39,526 bases of DNA from Bacteroidales bacterium (lineage in GTDB: Bacteria > Bacteroidota > Bacteroidia > Bacteroidales > UBA7960): positions 1-39,526 of the forward strand of contig PWGY01000177.1 in NCBI GenBank assembly GCA_003554665.1. The letters are read 5' to 3'. The notes beneath the pieces are model-generated. The model searched no databases, was not told the origin of the DNA, and saw only the letters and a list, made by a program, of their open reading frames with translations. Position 1 is the first letter of the stretch. The number at the start of each line of letters is the position of its first letter. Positions 9,545 to 19,700 of this stretch are shown here, in pieces. The translations under genes were made by a program, and so were the position numbers.

Positions 9545-10603
9545 TTATTCCTGTTCCCTTATGGAGTCCCACCCCTGGGCGGTAATTTTTACCAGCTGGC
9601 CGGAGCTTGTGAACAGGTTTGCTCCCTGTTCGGCCTCGGTGATGTGGCCAATGGGCTGAATTTCCTCCATATCTTTGACCTTGTCATAATCGTTCTGGCT
9701 GATTGTGAACAGCAGTTCATAATCTTCACCTCCGCTAAGGGCGCAGGTGGTGGGGTCAATGTTGAATTCATGGGCGGTTTGCGCCATTCGCTGATCCAGT
9801 GGCAACTTTTCCTCGTAAATGCTGACACCGGTCCGGGAATGTTTGCAAATGTGCAATATGTCGGAGGCAAGTCCGTCTGACACGTCGATCATTGATGTGG
9901 GCTGCACCCCGGCCTGCTGCAATAATTCGATGATGTCTTTCCTTGGCTCAGGTTTCAGTTGCCGTTCAAGAACGTAAGAGTAGTCTTTGATTTTGGGCTG
10001 CATTTGTGGATTGGCCTTGAATTCCTGTTTTTCCCGCTGAAGCACAAGCAGGCCGCAATAGGCTCCGCCCAGGTTTCCACTGACAAAAACCAGATCGTTG
10101 GGTCTGGCTCCGCTTCGGTAAACCAGCTGCTCCTTTTCTGCCTGTCCGACAGCAGTGATGCTGAGCATCAGGCCTGCCGGGCTGGTGGTTGTATCTCCAC
10201 CGGCCATATCCACATTGTAGCGTTCGCAGGCCAGTTTCATCCCGGCATACAGCTCCTCCAGCGCCTCCAGTGAATACCGGCTCGAAACCGCCATGCCCAC
10301 AAATACCTGTTTAGGATGGGCATTCATGGCATAAATATCTGAGAGGTTCACCGCAATGGCCTTGTAACCCAAATGTTTCAGCGGGGTGTACACCATATCA
10401 AAATGAACACCCTCTACCAGGAGATCTTTGGTGACGATGGTAGCCATGGGGCCGTTGTCAATAACGGCTGCATCATCTCCGACACCGGTAAGGGTTTCCG
10501 GGTTACGTAGTTGAATATCTTTGGTAAGGTGCTCGATAAGGCCAAATTCGCCCAGGCTGGAAATATCTGTCAGTTCCTGTGGTCTTTCCTGATCTTTTGT
10601 CAT
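9545..10603 (-). CDS. thiL: Thiamine-monophosphate kinase
   Basis: Phosphorylates thiamine monophosphate to thiamine diphosphate, the active cofactor. The 352-residue protein has the PurM-like kinase motifs: GVGDDAAV (residues 41-48), DLLVEGVHF (60-68), KAIAVNLSDIYAMNA (81-95), DMAGGDTTTS, and in the C-terminal half DVSDGLASDI and ALSGGEDYELLF. It lies 26 bp downstream of the DAHP synthase/chorismate mutase gene on the same strand, so the two are probably cotranscribed. I see no TPP riboswitch near it. Confidence 0.95.
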   Translation of the reverse strand: MTKDQERPQELTDISSLGEFGLIEHLTKDIQLRNPETLTGVGDDAAVIDNGPMATIVTKDLLVEGVHFDMVYTPLKHLGYKAIAVNLSDIYAMNAHPKQVFVGMAVSSRYSLEALEELYAGMKLACERYNVDMAGGDTTTSPAGLMLSITAVGQAEKEQLVYRSGARPNDLVFVSGNLGGAYCGLLVLQREKQEFKANPQMQPKIKDYSYVLERQLKPEPRKDIIELLQQAGVQPTSMIDVSDGLASDILHICKHSRTGVSIYEEKLPLDQRMAQTAHEFNIDPTTCALSGGEDYELLFTISQNDYDKVKDMEEIQPIGHITEAEQGANLFTSSGQLVKITAQGWDSIREQE

Positions 10604-10629
10604 AGCTTTTGTTCTGCTTGTTTTCTTGT

Positions 10630-11751
10630 CTATAAATCTTTATTCCCTGGTTTGTGATGATCCGGTTCGCCGGGTCGCTTGTCTGACTGAATCCTTACAG
10701 ATTCATCGTGAAGGAGCTGCAAAAAATTCTCCAAAAAATCCGGATTCAGCCCCAGGCTTGCTCCTTTTTGCCGGCGGTCGGAAAAAAGGTCTTTCAGCCT
10801 GCCGGGCTGAACAATATCTTCATTCTTTCGTTTTTTCAGCTCTCCGATTTGTCGTGATAGTTGCATGCGGTGTGCAAGCATGGCCAGAAGTTCATGGTCA
10901 TTTTCGTCAATATGCCGCCTTAAATCGTCCAGGGTTTCCGCCATTTGTTGCCGGGGCGGAATGGCCGCAAGACGTGAGAGCATATCATCCATAACCTTTG
11001 GCGTGATCTGCTGTTCCGGGTCTGTAAGGGCCTTTTCGGGATGATGGTGTACTTCGATCATCAACCCGTTCATTGAGAGGGTCAGTGCCTGCTTTGCTAT
11101 TTCTTCCAGCAATGCTGCGTTACCTGAGATATGACTGGGGTCACAAATCAGTGGCAGGTCAGGGACTTCCCGGCGAAGCTCCATGGGGATTTCCCATAAT
11201 GGAATGTTGCGGTACACACTTGGCTGATGTGTCTTGAACCCCCGGTGAATGGCAATGAGCTTGGTTGAGCCTGCCATGTGGATTCGTTCAATGGCTCCGA
11301 TCCAAAGCCGGAGATCCGGGCTCACCGGGTTCTTGATCATCACAGGAATTCCTGTTCCGCTGATTGCATCAGCAATTTCCTGTACCATAAATGGGTTTAC
11401 GGTGGTGCGGGCACCGAGCCATATAATGTCCGCTTCATGTTCGAGGCACTGGATGGCATGGTCGGGCCTGGCCACTTCTACCGCAATTCGAAGACCTGTA
11501 TCCCTGCGAATTTTTTTCAGCCATCCGAAGGCTTCAATGCCTATCCCTTCAAACTGTCCGGGTCGGGAACGGGGTTTCCAAACGCCTGCCCGTAATACAG
11601 GTACGTGGCCGGTTTTAACAATGCCCCATGCGGTTTTTTCCAGCTGACTCTGGCTTTCAATACTGCAGGGGCCGGCAATATATAAGTGGTTGCCGCGCAG
11701 CGGGAGCCATTCAGAAAATGGTGATATGTCAGTAGAAAAAGCGACCGGCAT
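10630..11751 (-). CDS. Bifunctional DAHP synthase / chorismate mutase
   Basis: Fuses the first step of the shikimate pathway (3-deoxy-D-arabino-heptulosonate 7-phosphate synthase) to chorismate mutase. The N-terminal KDSA-like synthase shows IAGPCSIES (about residue 25), RAGVWKPRSRPGQFEG, MIKNPV, IHRGF and ICDPSHISGN, with MIEVHHHPEKALTDPEQQ. The C-terminal AroQ-type mutase (about residue 265 on) shows DDLRRHIDENDHELLAMLAHRMQLSRQIGELKK. I chose the ATG at 11751 (373 residues); an in-frame TTG eight codons upstream would place the start over the promoter box. Such fusions are typical of Bacteroidota, where the mutase half can regulate the synthase. Confidence 0.94.
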   Translation of the reverse strand: MPVAFSTDISPFSEWLPLRGNHLYIAGPCSIESQSQLEKTAWGIVKTGHVPVLRAGVWKPRSRPGQFEGIGIEAFGWLKKIRRDTGLRIAVEVARPDHAIQCLEHEADIIWLGARTTVNPFMVQEIADAISGTGIPVMIKNPVSPDLRLWIGAIERIHMAGSTKLIAIHRGFKTHQPSVYRNIPLWEIPMELRREVPDLPLICDPSHISGNAALLEEIAKQALTLSMNGLMIEVHHHPEKALTDPEQQITPKVMDDMLSRLAAIPPRQQMAETLDDLRRHIDENDHELLAMLAHRMQLSRQIGELKKRKNEDIVQPGRLKDLFSDRRQKGASLGLNPDFLENFLQLLHDESVRIQSDKRPGEPDHHKPGNKDL

Positions 11752-11763
11752 TGGCTTTTTGTG

Positions 11764-11771
11764 CAAAGGTA
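11764..11771 (-). promoter_or_regulatory. Candidate -7 promoter box for DAHP synthase/CM-thiL
   Basis: Minus-strand TACCTTTG, an exact match to TAnnTTTG, 12 bp before the ATG at 11751. The position argues for the ATG start and a very short leader. No -33 TTG is at the usual spacing. Confidence 0.5.
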
Positions 11772-11848
11772 GCAAAAAAGATCTGTCAGCTTGTGGTTGT
11801 AACTTGCTGTTTTAACTAATTATGCAGTATATACAGGCGGATATTTTG

Positions 11849-11856
11849 TATTTTTG
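11849..11856 (+). promoter_or_regulatory. Candidate -7 promoter box for cysH
   Basis: TATTTTTG matches TAnnTTTG and lies 20 bp before the cysH start. It is divergent from the box at 11764-11771, so this 125-bp gap appears to hold a back-to-back promoter pair. Confidence 0.48.
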
Positions 11857-11876
11857 CAGAAGAAAAAACAACCCGC

Positions 11877-12527
11877 ATGGACATTCAGGGGATACATCAT
11901 AAAATATGTCAGTATCAGCGTGATGGGAAGCGGCTGTTTGCGACTTCCAGTTTTCAAACCAACAGCATAACCCTGTTGCATGTACTGAGCCGTATTGACA
12001 AACGTATTCCGGTTTATTTTATTAATACCGGGTTTCATTTTCCTGAAACGATTTCCTATAAAGAGGAAATAACGCGTTTGTTGGGTATCAACGTGATTGA
12101 TCTTTTTTCTCATGTGCCCAAAGTGATGCAGACCAATGCCTCCGGTGACTTGTTGTTTACTTTTGACCCGGACTATTGCTGTTACCTGAATAAGGTGCAA
12201 CCTGTTGAGAAACTGATACCACAATTTGATGTGTGGATCAATGGTGTGCGGGCAGCTCAGAATCATATTCGTAAAGGGTTCAGGGAGGAACAAAAAACCC
12301 GGGACAATATTTTGCGTTACCATCCTTTGCTCGACTGGAGCGATGAGGATGTTATGGCTTATATGAAGCATTATGACTTGCCTGTTCATCCCCTGGAGGC
12401 CAGGGGGTATAAGAGTATTGGCTGTGAGCCATGCACCCGTCCTGCGAATGGAAACAACTCACGTGACGGCCGTTGGGCCGGGATGAAAAAAACTGAGTGC
12501 GGGTTGCATTTGGAGGGGAGAAGGTAG
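11877..12527 (+). CDS. cysH: Assimilatory (phospho)adenylyl-sulfate reductase, Fe-S type
   Basis: Reduces activated sulfate (APS, possibly PAPS) to sulfite using thioredoxin. The 216-residue PP-loop-fold protein has the paired cysteines C101-C102 and CxxC at C183/C186 (GCEPCTRP), which bind a [4Fe-4S] cluster in the APS-preferring branch. The catalytic C208 sits in ECGLH near the end. INTGFHFPET (from residue 49) matches the substrate-binding region. The cluster cysteines favour APS over PAPS as substrate, by family knowledge. No sulfate adenylyltransferase or sulfite reductase genes are in the window. Confidence 0.92.
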   Translation: MDIQGIHHKICQYQRDGKRLFATSSFQTNSITLLHVLSRIDKRIPVYFINTGFHFPETISYKEEITRLLGINVIDLFSHVPKVMQTNASGDLLFTFDPDYCCYLNKVQPVEKLIPQFDVWINGVRAAQNHIRKGFREEQKTRDNILRYHPLLDWSDEDVMAYMKHYDLPVHPLEARGYKSIGCEPCTRPANGNNSRDGRWAGMKKTECGLHLEGRR

Positions 12528-12612
12528 AAGTTAGAGGGTGGAATCTCGAAGAAAGCGGTTGGAAGCTGGAAGAAAAAAGTTTGAAGGTAGAAAGTAGAGG
12601 TCAGATGGTAGA
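12528..12612. repeat. Degenerate purine-rich repeat related to the 14-bp family
   Basis: The stretch after the cysH stop is a string of imperfect units such as GGTAGAAGTTAGAGGGTGG and GAAGGTAGAAAGTAGAGG. These resemble the reverse complement of the 14-bp pyrH/frr array (GTAGATGGTGGAAG). Unit boundaries have decayed. Confidence 0.7.
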
Positions 12613-12616
12613 TATG

Positions 12617-12646
12617 GATTCCGAAGGCACCAAATATTACTGACAC
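12617..12646 (+). repeat. Dispersed hairpin-tail element, copy 3, touching SDR start
   Basis: Reads GATTCCGAAGGCACC then AAATATTACTGACAC. About 24 of 30 positions match the intact minus-strand copy at 13609-13637. The hairpin arms have decayed but the tail TTACTGACAC is intact and is followed directly by the ATG of the next gene. Confidence 0.75.
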
Positions 12647-13564
12647 ATGAATGTACTGATTACGGGAGGTGCCGGATACATCGGCAATGAACTGGTCTTC
12701 GAGCTGGTAAAGGATCCGGCTGTGGAGCAAGTGATTGTATATGACAACCTGAGCAGAAAAAATTACAATCTTTTTTTGGATACCCGTTACGAACCGCGTA
12801 AGGTGAGTTTTGTGTCGGGGGAACTGCTTGATACCCGGCGGCTGCGTCAGGTACTACGGAATATTGATGTGGTTTATCATTTGGCAGCAAAGGTGTCAAC
12901 GCCACTGGCCACTGAAAACTCTCACCTGTTTGAGCAGATCAACCATTGGGGAACGGCGGAGCTGGTTTATGCCGTGGAGGAGAGTCCGGTGAAAAAATTT
13001 GTTTACCTGAGTACCACTTCTGTTTATGGGGCTTCCGAACATGTGTCGGACATCAATACTCCTCCGGATCCCAAAACCTTTTATGGCAGCAGTAAGCTTC
13101 GGGGCGAATCACATGTGGAGCGATTGTTTGATAAGATGGAAGCCTGGATTATCCGCTGCGGAAATGTATACGGGTATAGCCCGAGTGTTCGTTTTGACGC
13201 CGTCATTAATCGATTCATGTTTGAAGCCAACTTTAACAGACGCTTCCAGATCACAGGTAATGGAAAGCAGAAGCGGGCTTTTATTCATGTGGATAAAGTG
13301 GTGAATATGCTGTCTAACCTGCTGCATGAGGATTTGCCATCAGGCAGGTACAATTTCAGTGAGCACAATATTTCCATTGAGCATATTGCCAATATCATTA
13401 AAGAGATTTATCCTGACACTGATATGATCTTTGTGAATCAGCATCTTGTGATGCGTGAGATCAAGGTAAAGGCTGATGATCGTATCATGTCGCTGGTGAA
13501 GTTGCCGGAGATCTCCTTCAAAGAAGAGCTGCAGCGTTTTAAAGAGAAGTTTTCCTTTAATTAA
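12647..13564 (+). CDS. NAD(P)-dependent epimerase/dehydratase (extended SDR)
   Basis: Probable nucleotide-sugar epimerase or dehydratase. The Rossmann glycine motif TGGAGYIG is at residues 6-13, the catalytic STTSVYG region at 122-128, and the YxxxK pair at Y146 and K150 (YGSSK). RCGNVYGYSP and the later KRAFIHVDKVV fit extended SDRs of the RmlB/GalE/WcaG type. Length 305 is normal. The substrate cannot be read from the sequence. No glycosyltransferase or sugar genes are adjacent; cysH precedes it and sprA converges on it. The start codon directly follows a copy of the hairpin-tail repeat. Confidence 0.88.
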   Translation: MNVLITGGAGYIGNELVFELVKDPAVEQVIVYDNLSRKNYNLFLDTRYEPRKVSFVSGELLDTRRLRQVLRNIDVVYHLAAKVSTPLATENSHLFEQINHWGTAELVYAVEESPVKKFVYLSTTSVYGASEHVSDINTPPDPKTFYGSSKLRGESHVERLFDKMEAWIIRCGNVYGYSPSVRFDAVINRFMFEANFNRRFQITGNGKQKRAFIHVDKVVNMLSNLLHEDLPSGRYNFSEHNISIEHIANIIKEIYPDTDMIFVNQHLVMREIKVKADDRIMSLVKLPEISFKEELQRFKEKFSFN

Positions 13565-13741
13565 CATGCGACCCCGCCGGGGTCGAAAGGGTATTTAGCG
13601 CCTCCTGTGTCAGTAACGTGTGATCCCTTCGGGATCGGTGCATAGGTTGTTGCCTCCGGGTCAGTGACGTGTGATCTCTTCGGGATCGCGGCCGTTGGTG
13701 TTCGTGCCCGGGGTTAGTGACGTGAGATCCCTTCGGGATCA
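13565..13741 (-). repeat. Cluster of four hairpin-tail elements
   Basis: Four copies in minus-strand orientation: 13565-13585 (arms CGACCCC / GGGGTCG, loop GGC on the minus strand), 13609-13637, 13660-13688 and 13713-13741. The last three have arms GATCCC / GGGATC (one mismatch in the second) around GAA, then a tail related to CACGTTACTGAC, spaced 51-53 bp. The cluster fills the space between the convergent SDR and sprA genes. The hairpins could stop transcription from both sides, but no T-tract follows them. Confidence 0.93.
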
Positions 13742-13746
13742 GGACG

Positions 13747-16700
13747 CTACATTAGGGTGAACCGGAGGCTGAAACCGCCATGGGTATTGGTGTTGGGGAA
13801 CTGGTCTGATACCTTGGGCGTGTTGATGGTCCGGTCGAAGAACAGCCGGAAATTAACCCGGCTGCTTAGCTGGTATTCTGCAGAGGTGTTGATGGCAACA
13901 GTGCGGCTTCCGGAAGAGATCACGTCGGTTTCTTCCAGTAGTTTTCTCAGAATGGTTCTGCTATCTCGCATGGAAAGGTCAAGACGCAGTACCAGGTCGC
14001 TTTGCATACGTTGGGTGGTGCCGCCGGTGGAAATGTTGAATGCCAGATCCTGGAAGCGATAACCTGCCCCTACAATGAACTCGCTGCGATAGTTATCGGT
14101 TACCTGGTTATTGGCAAAACTCAGGCTGATATCTCTGGAGCGGCGGTATTCAAAACGTGTCATCAGGTTATTTACAAACGTTACGTCAATGTTGATCAAT
14201 GGGTTGAATTGTTCACTGATCGATACCTGGGAAACTTCGTGTTCCGGTATGAAGTTTCCGGTAGATGCTTCCCTCGCAGACTGGTAGCCGTCAAATTCCC
14301 TGTAACGCAGGTCAGACTGGAAGTTGGCCATGGTGAAGCTGCTCTGGTATCCGTGGCCGATGGTGAATGACTGAAATATCTGTTGCAGGGCTGGTATTCT
14401 GGAAAGGCCATCATAGGTGAGTCTCCAGTTGGGCATGGGGATTTTCAGAAATGGATTCAGGCTGACATCTGTGGGGTCAATTCCTGCATATGCTGCCATA
14501 AAAGCCGGAATCAATACATCCTGTGAAGTGGGTCCGTACCCTTCAGGAAATCCTGTGGTGTCATTCACGGCTCCGTCCCAGTTGGGGTTTCTGCCCGCTA
14601 ACCGCATGGCTACGTCCAGGCGATGTTGCTTGAAATTTTCAAAGTTGTCGGAGGTGTATAATTGGCTGTCAACTGATTCAAAAGTGGTTCGGAGTGCCAG
14701 GAAAGAAATGCTGAAATTGCCTCTTTCCATGGGGTTGAATGAGCCAAAATTGCCCAGGCTGTCGGCTTTGAAATAGGCGGTATTCGTTCGTGACTCCCTT
14801 CGCTCTGCAGAAAATTCAATCTGCAGATGCCTGATGGGCTCCACCTGCGACCGGGCCGTAATCTGTTGGTTGTAACTTTCGCTGTAAGGGGTGTTCAGGT
14901 TGGGGTCATCTGTAATCCAGCCTTCTCCGGCCGCTTCTGCCCTGATATCGCGCTGACTCCCGAAAATGAAGCCTGTGCCGGGTGCCATTAAATCCCAGTC
15001 CTGACCCAGAATTGAAGGGCTCGGGGTAAACCCGGGCAGGTGAGTACCCCGGCTTTCAGAGTAGGTCAGTGAGATGTTGCGGACTCCCATAAGGGTTCGC
15101 AGTGCCGTTTGGAGCATCACCCGGCCCATACCTGGTTCATCATCGCTGTCATCAGTTTCGCCCGGCGGGCGTGGCCCTCCCCGTTGTGTGCCTCCTCCGC
15201 TATTCTGGTTGATTTGCCGTAAGAAGTCAATTTTATTGTACAGATTGACCAGATTTCCCCTGGCGTTGAGGCGAATATTCTGCGTGTTTTCAATTGTATT
15301 ACCCAGTTCCTTGGCAGAAAGGGGCGCGCCAATCCAGTCAAAATCAGCAGCATAACTGGCATTTGCATTGATCCAGTCGAGCAATGGTAGTTTGTCGGTC
15401 GGAATATTGTATGAAAGGTTTGTTCGGTGGGTATAAAAAGTAGGTCTCCCAAGGTTCTTGATGTTGCGCCAGATAGAGTCTCTCTTTTGCTGATAGTCGT
15501 CACGGTCGGGGTCTATGGCACCGGTCGGTTCGTCAATGCGAGCCTGCATGGTGGCCGAGAATTCCAGCCGCAGGGCACGTGTCAGATCCCATCGCATATC
15601 ATAAATGCGATCCCAGTCGAACGATTTAACATAGTTGGGTTCCATCACCACCACTCCGGCACTCTTGCCCCGCATTAGTGATTCGGCATATCCCCGGTCC
15701 ATGGTTGTCCTGAAAGACACTGACCGGGGTTTGTAATGGAAATTGAAATCACGGATCAGCGAAAGAAAGTCGTGTTGAAAAACAGACACATTCGAAAACG
15801 GGGTCACATTGGTCGGGCTGCTGCTGTAGTTATACCCCATTGCCCCGCGCCAGTGGCGCTGTCTGTCAAATTCAATGTCGATGTTTCGTGCATAAACTTC
15901 TGTGTAGGCGTATGAAAAGTCAAAGTTTTGCGGGTTATAGAAACTTGGTTCACTGCCCAGGCCAGTGATGGAAACATTGGTGAAATTGATGCTTTTTCGT
16001 CTTACCAGATCCTGTGACAGCCTCCTGACTGAATCACGCTCGGCCTCGGTTTCGTAAGAGGCAAGGTCATCTTCAAAAAGGAGGTCGGGGTTCATCGGGT
16101 TGTACAGGGGGTTGCTGACCGATTCGGAATAGCTGAAGTGCATGGGAATTCGCAGACCCAGATCGTCCGGGAATAAGCGGCCAAGTTCCAGGTTGGTGGC
16201 GATATCGTAATTGATGATCTCTTCCTGTTGCCGTTCGCCAACTCTTTCTTCGATGCCTCCAAATCCTGCAGTACTCATATACCCTGCAAGGGTCAGGTTG
16301 CCCAGATCAGCCAGGCTGGCGTCTACCCGGGCATTGGCTGCCCATCCTCCTTCGTTGTTGAAATCATACAGCCGTAGCTCGTTTACCCATACTTCGGCCG
16401 ATTTTGGCAGGCCATCGTTGTCTTCCGTTCGTTGAGTTCTTCTGGGGTTCCGGATCCCGATCATGATCACCTGGATATTGGAAAGGGTCGGGTTCCCTAT
16501 AATGGTCATGGTATTGTCTCCGTCTTGCTGGCGGAATGGGCGGGTAACTGAGACCCCTGATTCTGATTCACGGGAGAGCTCATTCCGTTCCAGTTTCATG
16601 TCGGTGAGTTTTTCAAACTCGATGTCGAAATTGTTCTCCTCCGGCCATATCACTTCCGGATTAAAGGTTCTGGGATGCCAGGGGGTAAGCTTGAGTGGTA

Positions 16701-19700
16701 CCTCGTATTCATAATAGTTGCTGGTAAAGTCGGATCCCAGTCGAATGAATACGGTCAGATCGTCATCACGGAGGTCTGCGTTTTCTGTCAAAGCCTCGGC
16801 GTGGGCAAACATTTTAAGACGGTGGTATTGTCTGACATCCAGGTTGGTTGTTTTGTATACGGCCCTCGCATCGACGTCTTCCAGCTCAGACACCCGCATA
16901 GCAAGCGACTGCTCATTGCGCTGATGCATGGTGGTGGTGCCCAGATCCTGTTCTCTTTCAATCCCTGGTGGCAATACGTAGGGGATTGGGAACCGCTGAC
17001 CATTTTCTTCGATGTTTACCGTAAAAACTTCAAAGCTGGTTTCTTCGTTGTTGCCCGGCACGTATTCGCCTGGTTCGGTCAGTTCCCTGTCATAGGTGCG
17101 CCAGTCTCCCCTGATCAGTTCAAGCGTGGCAAACCGGCAAACAATGGGTTCTTCAAAATCCTTGAAGAACATGCGCATAAAGCGGATGGAAGTGAAATCC
17201 TCGATTTCTCCGATTACCTGGCGATCGGGGTCACGCAAAGGCACCTTGAACTGATACCAACGTACTGTTTCCACTTCGTTGTTTGCCAGCCGAACGGTGG
17301 CTTCCATGACGTCAGTGATATAGTTTTCTCCGGGTTGCATGTCTTCCGGTCGTAAACTGATGCGATACTGAAAGTACCGCTCCGACTCATTGAGGGTTCC
17401 GTCCTGGTTGATATCTTCGGTGTTTGGCCGGTTGGTGGCCGAAGTGGGGTAAGGCTCCGGTGATTGCTCAGCTGTCGGGCTATTCCCTTCAAGGCCGTTA
17501 TATCTCTTGTACCGGTCCAGTATGCTTACCTCTTCTGCATCAAGATCGGACCCCCTGTAATACTGATAGTTATCGGCTGACGGGTCTTCCCATGCCTGCT
17601 GGTAAGCTTCAGAGTTGGTCCCATACATATCGGCGAGCACCTGCAGGAAATTTTCATTGAAAAAGGTTCGCTCATCTTCGGTTCGGAGTCCGTCCAGCCC
17701 CACATCCTGAAACTCCCTGGATTCGGGGTTGTTGTCAAAGGCGTTTGTCATGTCCTGGACAGTGGGAACCCGTCCCCACATTGTGGTGTCTACGTTTGTT
17801 ACCGTTTCATCAACCGGCAGTCCGTTTTCAAAACTTTTCCGTCCGTCCCGAAGCACATCCTCTGATACATCGCCCAAATTAATGTAAAGGTCACCTCCGC
17901 TGTGATCCTCATCATACACAAATGGATCCATCATCCAAAACTCCACGTATTCTACGTTTGCGGCTTCAAAGTCGGTTGTGGGAAGTCCGCGCATGATTCC
18001 GCCCCAACGTGTTTCCGGATCGGCCAGTGTTCCATCCTGCTCCATGCCGCTGCTGTATGTCGATGGGGCTGCATCATAATTGTAGGGTCCTCTCTCCTGT
18101 GGATAATAAGCCATGTTAAGAACCGGGATGGGAGAGGGAATGCCTGTGGGGCTCTCTTTATTCGGCCAGATTTCGGTTTCCAGCACCTCGCGGACAAAGT
18201 GGTTGGAACGCTGATCCGGGTCGTTGCGAATGTGGGATGGGGTGAGGTTGTTGTTTCTGGTGAACAAAGGGTCTATCACGTACCAGGCGAGACTGGCCAC
18301 ATTATAGCGGAAAGCCAGATCGGTGCCTGGTGCACCTTCCGGGAACATTCCGGGGCTGGTCTGGTGCTGGGGGGTGCTGGCGATGTGCCAGCGCTGAACG
18401 TTTTTCAGGTCAATGGCTGATTTGCTGCCTTCAAAATCATCAATGTAAGAGGTTCCCGCCCCCCCGATATGGCGTGAGTGACCCGGGATGAGGTGGGCGA
18501 ACTCTCCGTTGAATGTGATGCGGGACGGGGTGTCGGTGCTGTAGAACGGAAGGCGGTCGAGCAGCCGGGTTATCTGCATTGTTTCAAGCGAGTAAGTGGT
18601 GTTCAGCCCCCAAATGGTGTTGGCAATGGGCTCGTCTCCGAAACTGGCTTTTTGGGTCAGCGGCCGCTCAGAAAGGCGCATGACGGTGCCTCCGACAGTA
18701 AAGTTGTCGCTGATGCGGTGATCCACGTGGGTACCCATCATGGTTTTGGTCTGAAGGTCAAAAAGGTCAGAGCTTTCAAGGGAAATCCGGATTGGCGTTC
18801 CCGAGTTTAACACCCCTTCGTTCAGGATTCTTACCCTCCCCAATGAGTAATCTACCGAGAAGTCAACTCCTTCCTCCAGCGGCACGCCCCCGGCGGTAAC
18901 CACCACCGATCCCTGGGGGATGTTCATGGCGTTAAGGGATATCTCGGCCCCGGACTCCGACTGGAAGCTGCCTTCCAGCAACCATCGGTTTTTTTCCGGA
19001 ACCTGTCTGGCACGGTATTTTGTTGTGGTATAAAGAGAATCAAACGCATATTTGTCGCCCAGGTTTTCATCTTCCAGCTTCTTGCGCAAATGTTCTCCAA
19101 AGGGTTCCACTACGGGGAAATAAATACGCCCGTTTTCTGAATCGATGGTACCCCCGCGGGTTGGGGCATTGTCAATAAAGTCAAAAACACCGTCAGGCAC
19201 CGGGTCAAGTTGAGTATTGAGGCGATCCAGTCCCATGACCCGGATCAGCGGCTGGCCGTCTACCGGTCCTTCATCAAGGTAGCCCATGGGAACACCCTGC
19301 TCCTCGCTTTCATAGAGGATGTTAAGGCGGAACTGGTCACTGCTGATCTGTTGGGAGCCAAGGCTGTACACGTTTTTCATCATCAAATCCCACATGGGAA
19401 TGCGGGTATTGACAGAGGTGCTTTTGAGCATCTTGACGATCAAGCCGTCGGGGGCACTCACCTGATTGGAGAATTCACCCACCTGGTAGGTGGTGGTGTC
19501 GCCGATCAGGGTGTACTGGAAAGCCACAGCCAAAACCTGGTCGGGGTTAATGGTGCGATTCAGTGATATGAATCCCAGCTTGGGGTTGAAAGTGTATTCG
19601 TTGCTTCTGAGCCGCCGGGCATTCTCCACGTTCTCATAATCCCTGCCTGAGGTAAATCCCTGTCCCTGAAGGTGACTGTTTACCTGACTGATATTCCGGA

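Noticed and set aside
11752..11775. TTG start eight codons upstream for the DAHP synthase/chorismate mutase
   Set aside because: The codons coincide with a perfect TAnnTTTG box; the ATG at 11751 fits better.
13565..13741. CRISPR array
   Set aside because: Spacing of 51-53 bp and hairpins look suggestive, but only three to four copies exist, the repeat has diverged, the spacers are short and there are no cas genes.
13569..13741. Rho-independent terminators between the SDR gene and sprA
   Set aside because: The hairpins are GC-rich and well placed, but none has a T-tract on either side, and the same element occurs upstream of start codons. I keep them as repeats.
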